DNA from: Eremophila alpestris peregrina
Lineage: Eukaryota > Chordata > Aves > Passeriformes > Alaudidae
Assembly: GCA_009792885.1 (NCBI GenBank)
Contig: WMCF01000023.1
Coordinates: 10,624,013-10,688,012, forward strand
DNA: 64,000 bases
Reading direction: 5' to 3'
Positions 63,126 through 64,000 of the stretch are shown here, piece by piece. A program made the position numbers and the translations under genes. Under the pieces are notes generated by a model. That model was given only the letters and a program-made list of their open reading frames with translations, was not told the DNA's origin and ran no database searches. The number at the start of each line of letters is the position of its first letter. Position 1 is the first letter of the stretch.

Positions 63126-64000
63126 AGTTTTTGGCAGAAAATCCAAATATTTTGTTTTATATTACTGAATATTTTATATTACTATTCAGTATTTTATATT
63201 ACTAGAAAGTATAGTAACATGATGAACTTTTTTTAAAAAGACTTGTTGAAAAACAAAGGTTTTTTGTCTTATTTCTATCATAGTAGCAATTTAAATAAGT
63301 AGTCTAATGCATTTACTGATCAGCTATTTCTAGTGGTATACTTCTTCAGGATGAAGGATACAAACATTTCCTCAACAGTGGGAATAAGAAAGTGTGCTGA
63401 TTTCTTTATAGGTATTGCCTAGTTGGCTTTTCTCATCCTCAGAAAGCAGCTGAGAGAGCAATTAGGAGTTCTCATTAGATGAGAACTTTAGACATTCTGG
63501 GGCATATTTTGCAAGTGTCACTGAAGAGAGTAGCTCTAGGACTTTGTCCAGACTTAACACAGAATGTTGGCTTTAATTATGATATGGAGCCCTATCTCAG
63601 CTAGCTCACTAAAGGTATTACTGTGCACTCCTGCTATTTCTAATATTCCCTATTTGGTCCCAAGTAGGGGCATGAGATCCTAGTGAAAAAACAACATACT
63701 TAAGTAGAATTGCATCAGAGAGAGCAGCTACTCATTAGTTTTGTCTTTCAATTAGGGCAGTGTTAGCCAGCTTGGTTCAAGTACAGAGGTGTCCAAATTC
63801 CTCTCATTAGTCTCCTACCAGAGTGCCTCATTCTGTACCCTGGCTCCCAAGGTCACCCAAGAGGAACAACTGGCTAGATCAGCTGCCTTCAGTGAGGGAT
63901 TTTTTGTTATTATATACATCTTTTATGCAGCTGGGGTTTGATTCATTGGAAGATTGCCTTACAATTTCATGTCATACTTTAGTTGATACTTCTGTTTTGC

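Larger units (their letters stand above)
62726..64000. other. Ferritin-like 3' UTR and downstream flank
   Basis: It holds two hairpins, the AATAAA at 63,075, and three near-repeats of TTTTATATTACT at 63,155, 63,172 and 63,192. Nothing else is recognised to the window end. Confidence 0.6.

Overview
The window reads as vertebrate nuclear DNA, most likely from a bird. The repeats I recognise are CR1 LINE fragments (six loci), one pair of long terminal repeats and one old palindromic mini-element; I see no Alu-, L1- or B1-like sequence. Overall repeat density is low, and genes are split by GT...AG introns. I cannot name the species.

Only one protein-coding gene is convincing. It is a divergent ferritin heavy-chain-like gene on the + strand, with three coding exons at 57,577-57,759, 60,741-60,887 and 62,222-62,725. 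The first two exon ends match vertebrate FTH1 exactly, but FTH1 exons 3 and 4 are joined here. Five of the six ferroxidase-centre residues are replaced, as are both acidic residues of the three-fold iron-entry channel. The protein also has extra N-terminal residues and a cysteine-containing C-terminal tail of about 73 residues. Exon 1 lies in a CpG island and has no iron-responsive element that I can find. A poly(A) signal lies at 63,075.

Layout. From 1 to 15,113 the window is non-coding, with one rearranged CR1 at about 1.75-2.5 kb. From 15,114 to 19,127 there is a complete-looking LTR element: two LTRs of about 420 bp, a candidate 5-bp target duplication and a polypurine tract. Its inside has no gag or pol. 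Instead it holds a 2.1-kb CpG-rich block with a 40-bp tandem array, an assembly gap and a cluster of GGATAATACGC motifs, followed by an AT-rich tail. From 19.1 to 56.6 kb the sequence is non-coding, with three CR1 pieces, one old palindromic element and several perfect hairpins or palindromes. From 56.6 to 59.6 kb an imperfect inverted duplication (arms of about 0.76 and 1.0 kb) brackets ferritin exon 1 and its promoter. A 38-bp minisatellite has grown from about 2 copies in one arm to 7 in the other. From 59.6 to 64 kb lie the rest of the ferritin gene, two intronic CR1s (one with an exact 84-bp tandem duplication) and the 3' flank.

The main observations are the apparently catalytically dead ferritin paralogue inside an inverted duplication, and the LTR element built around a CpG island. 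In both duplicated pairs the copy next to the CpG island has kept its CpGs while the distant copy has lost them.
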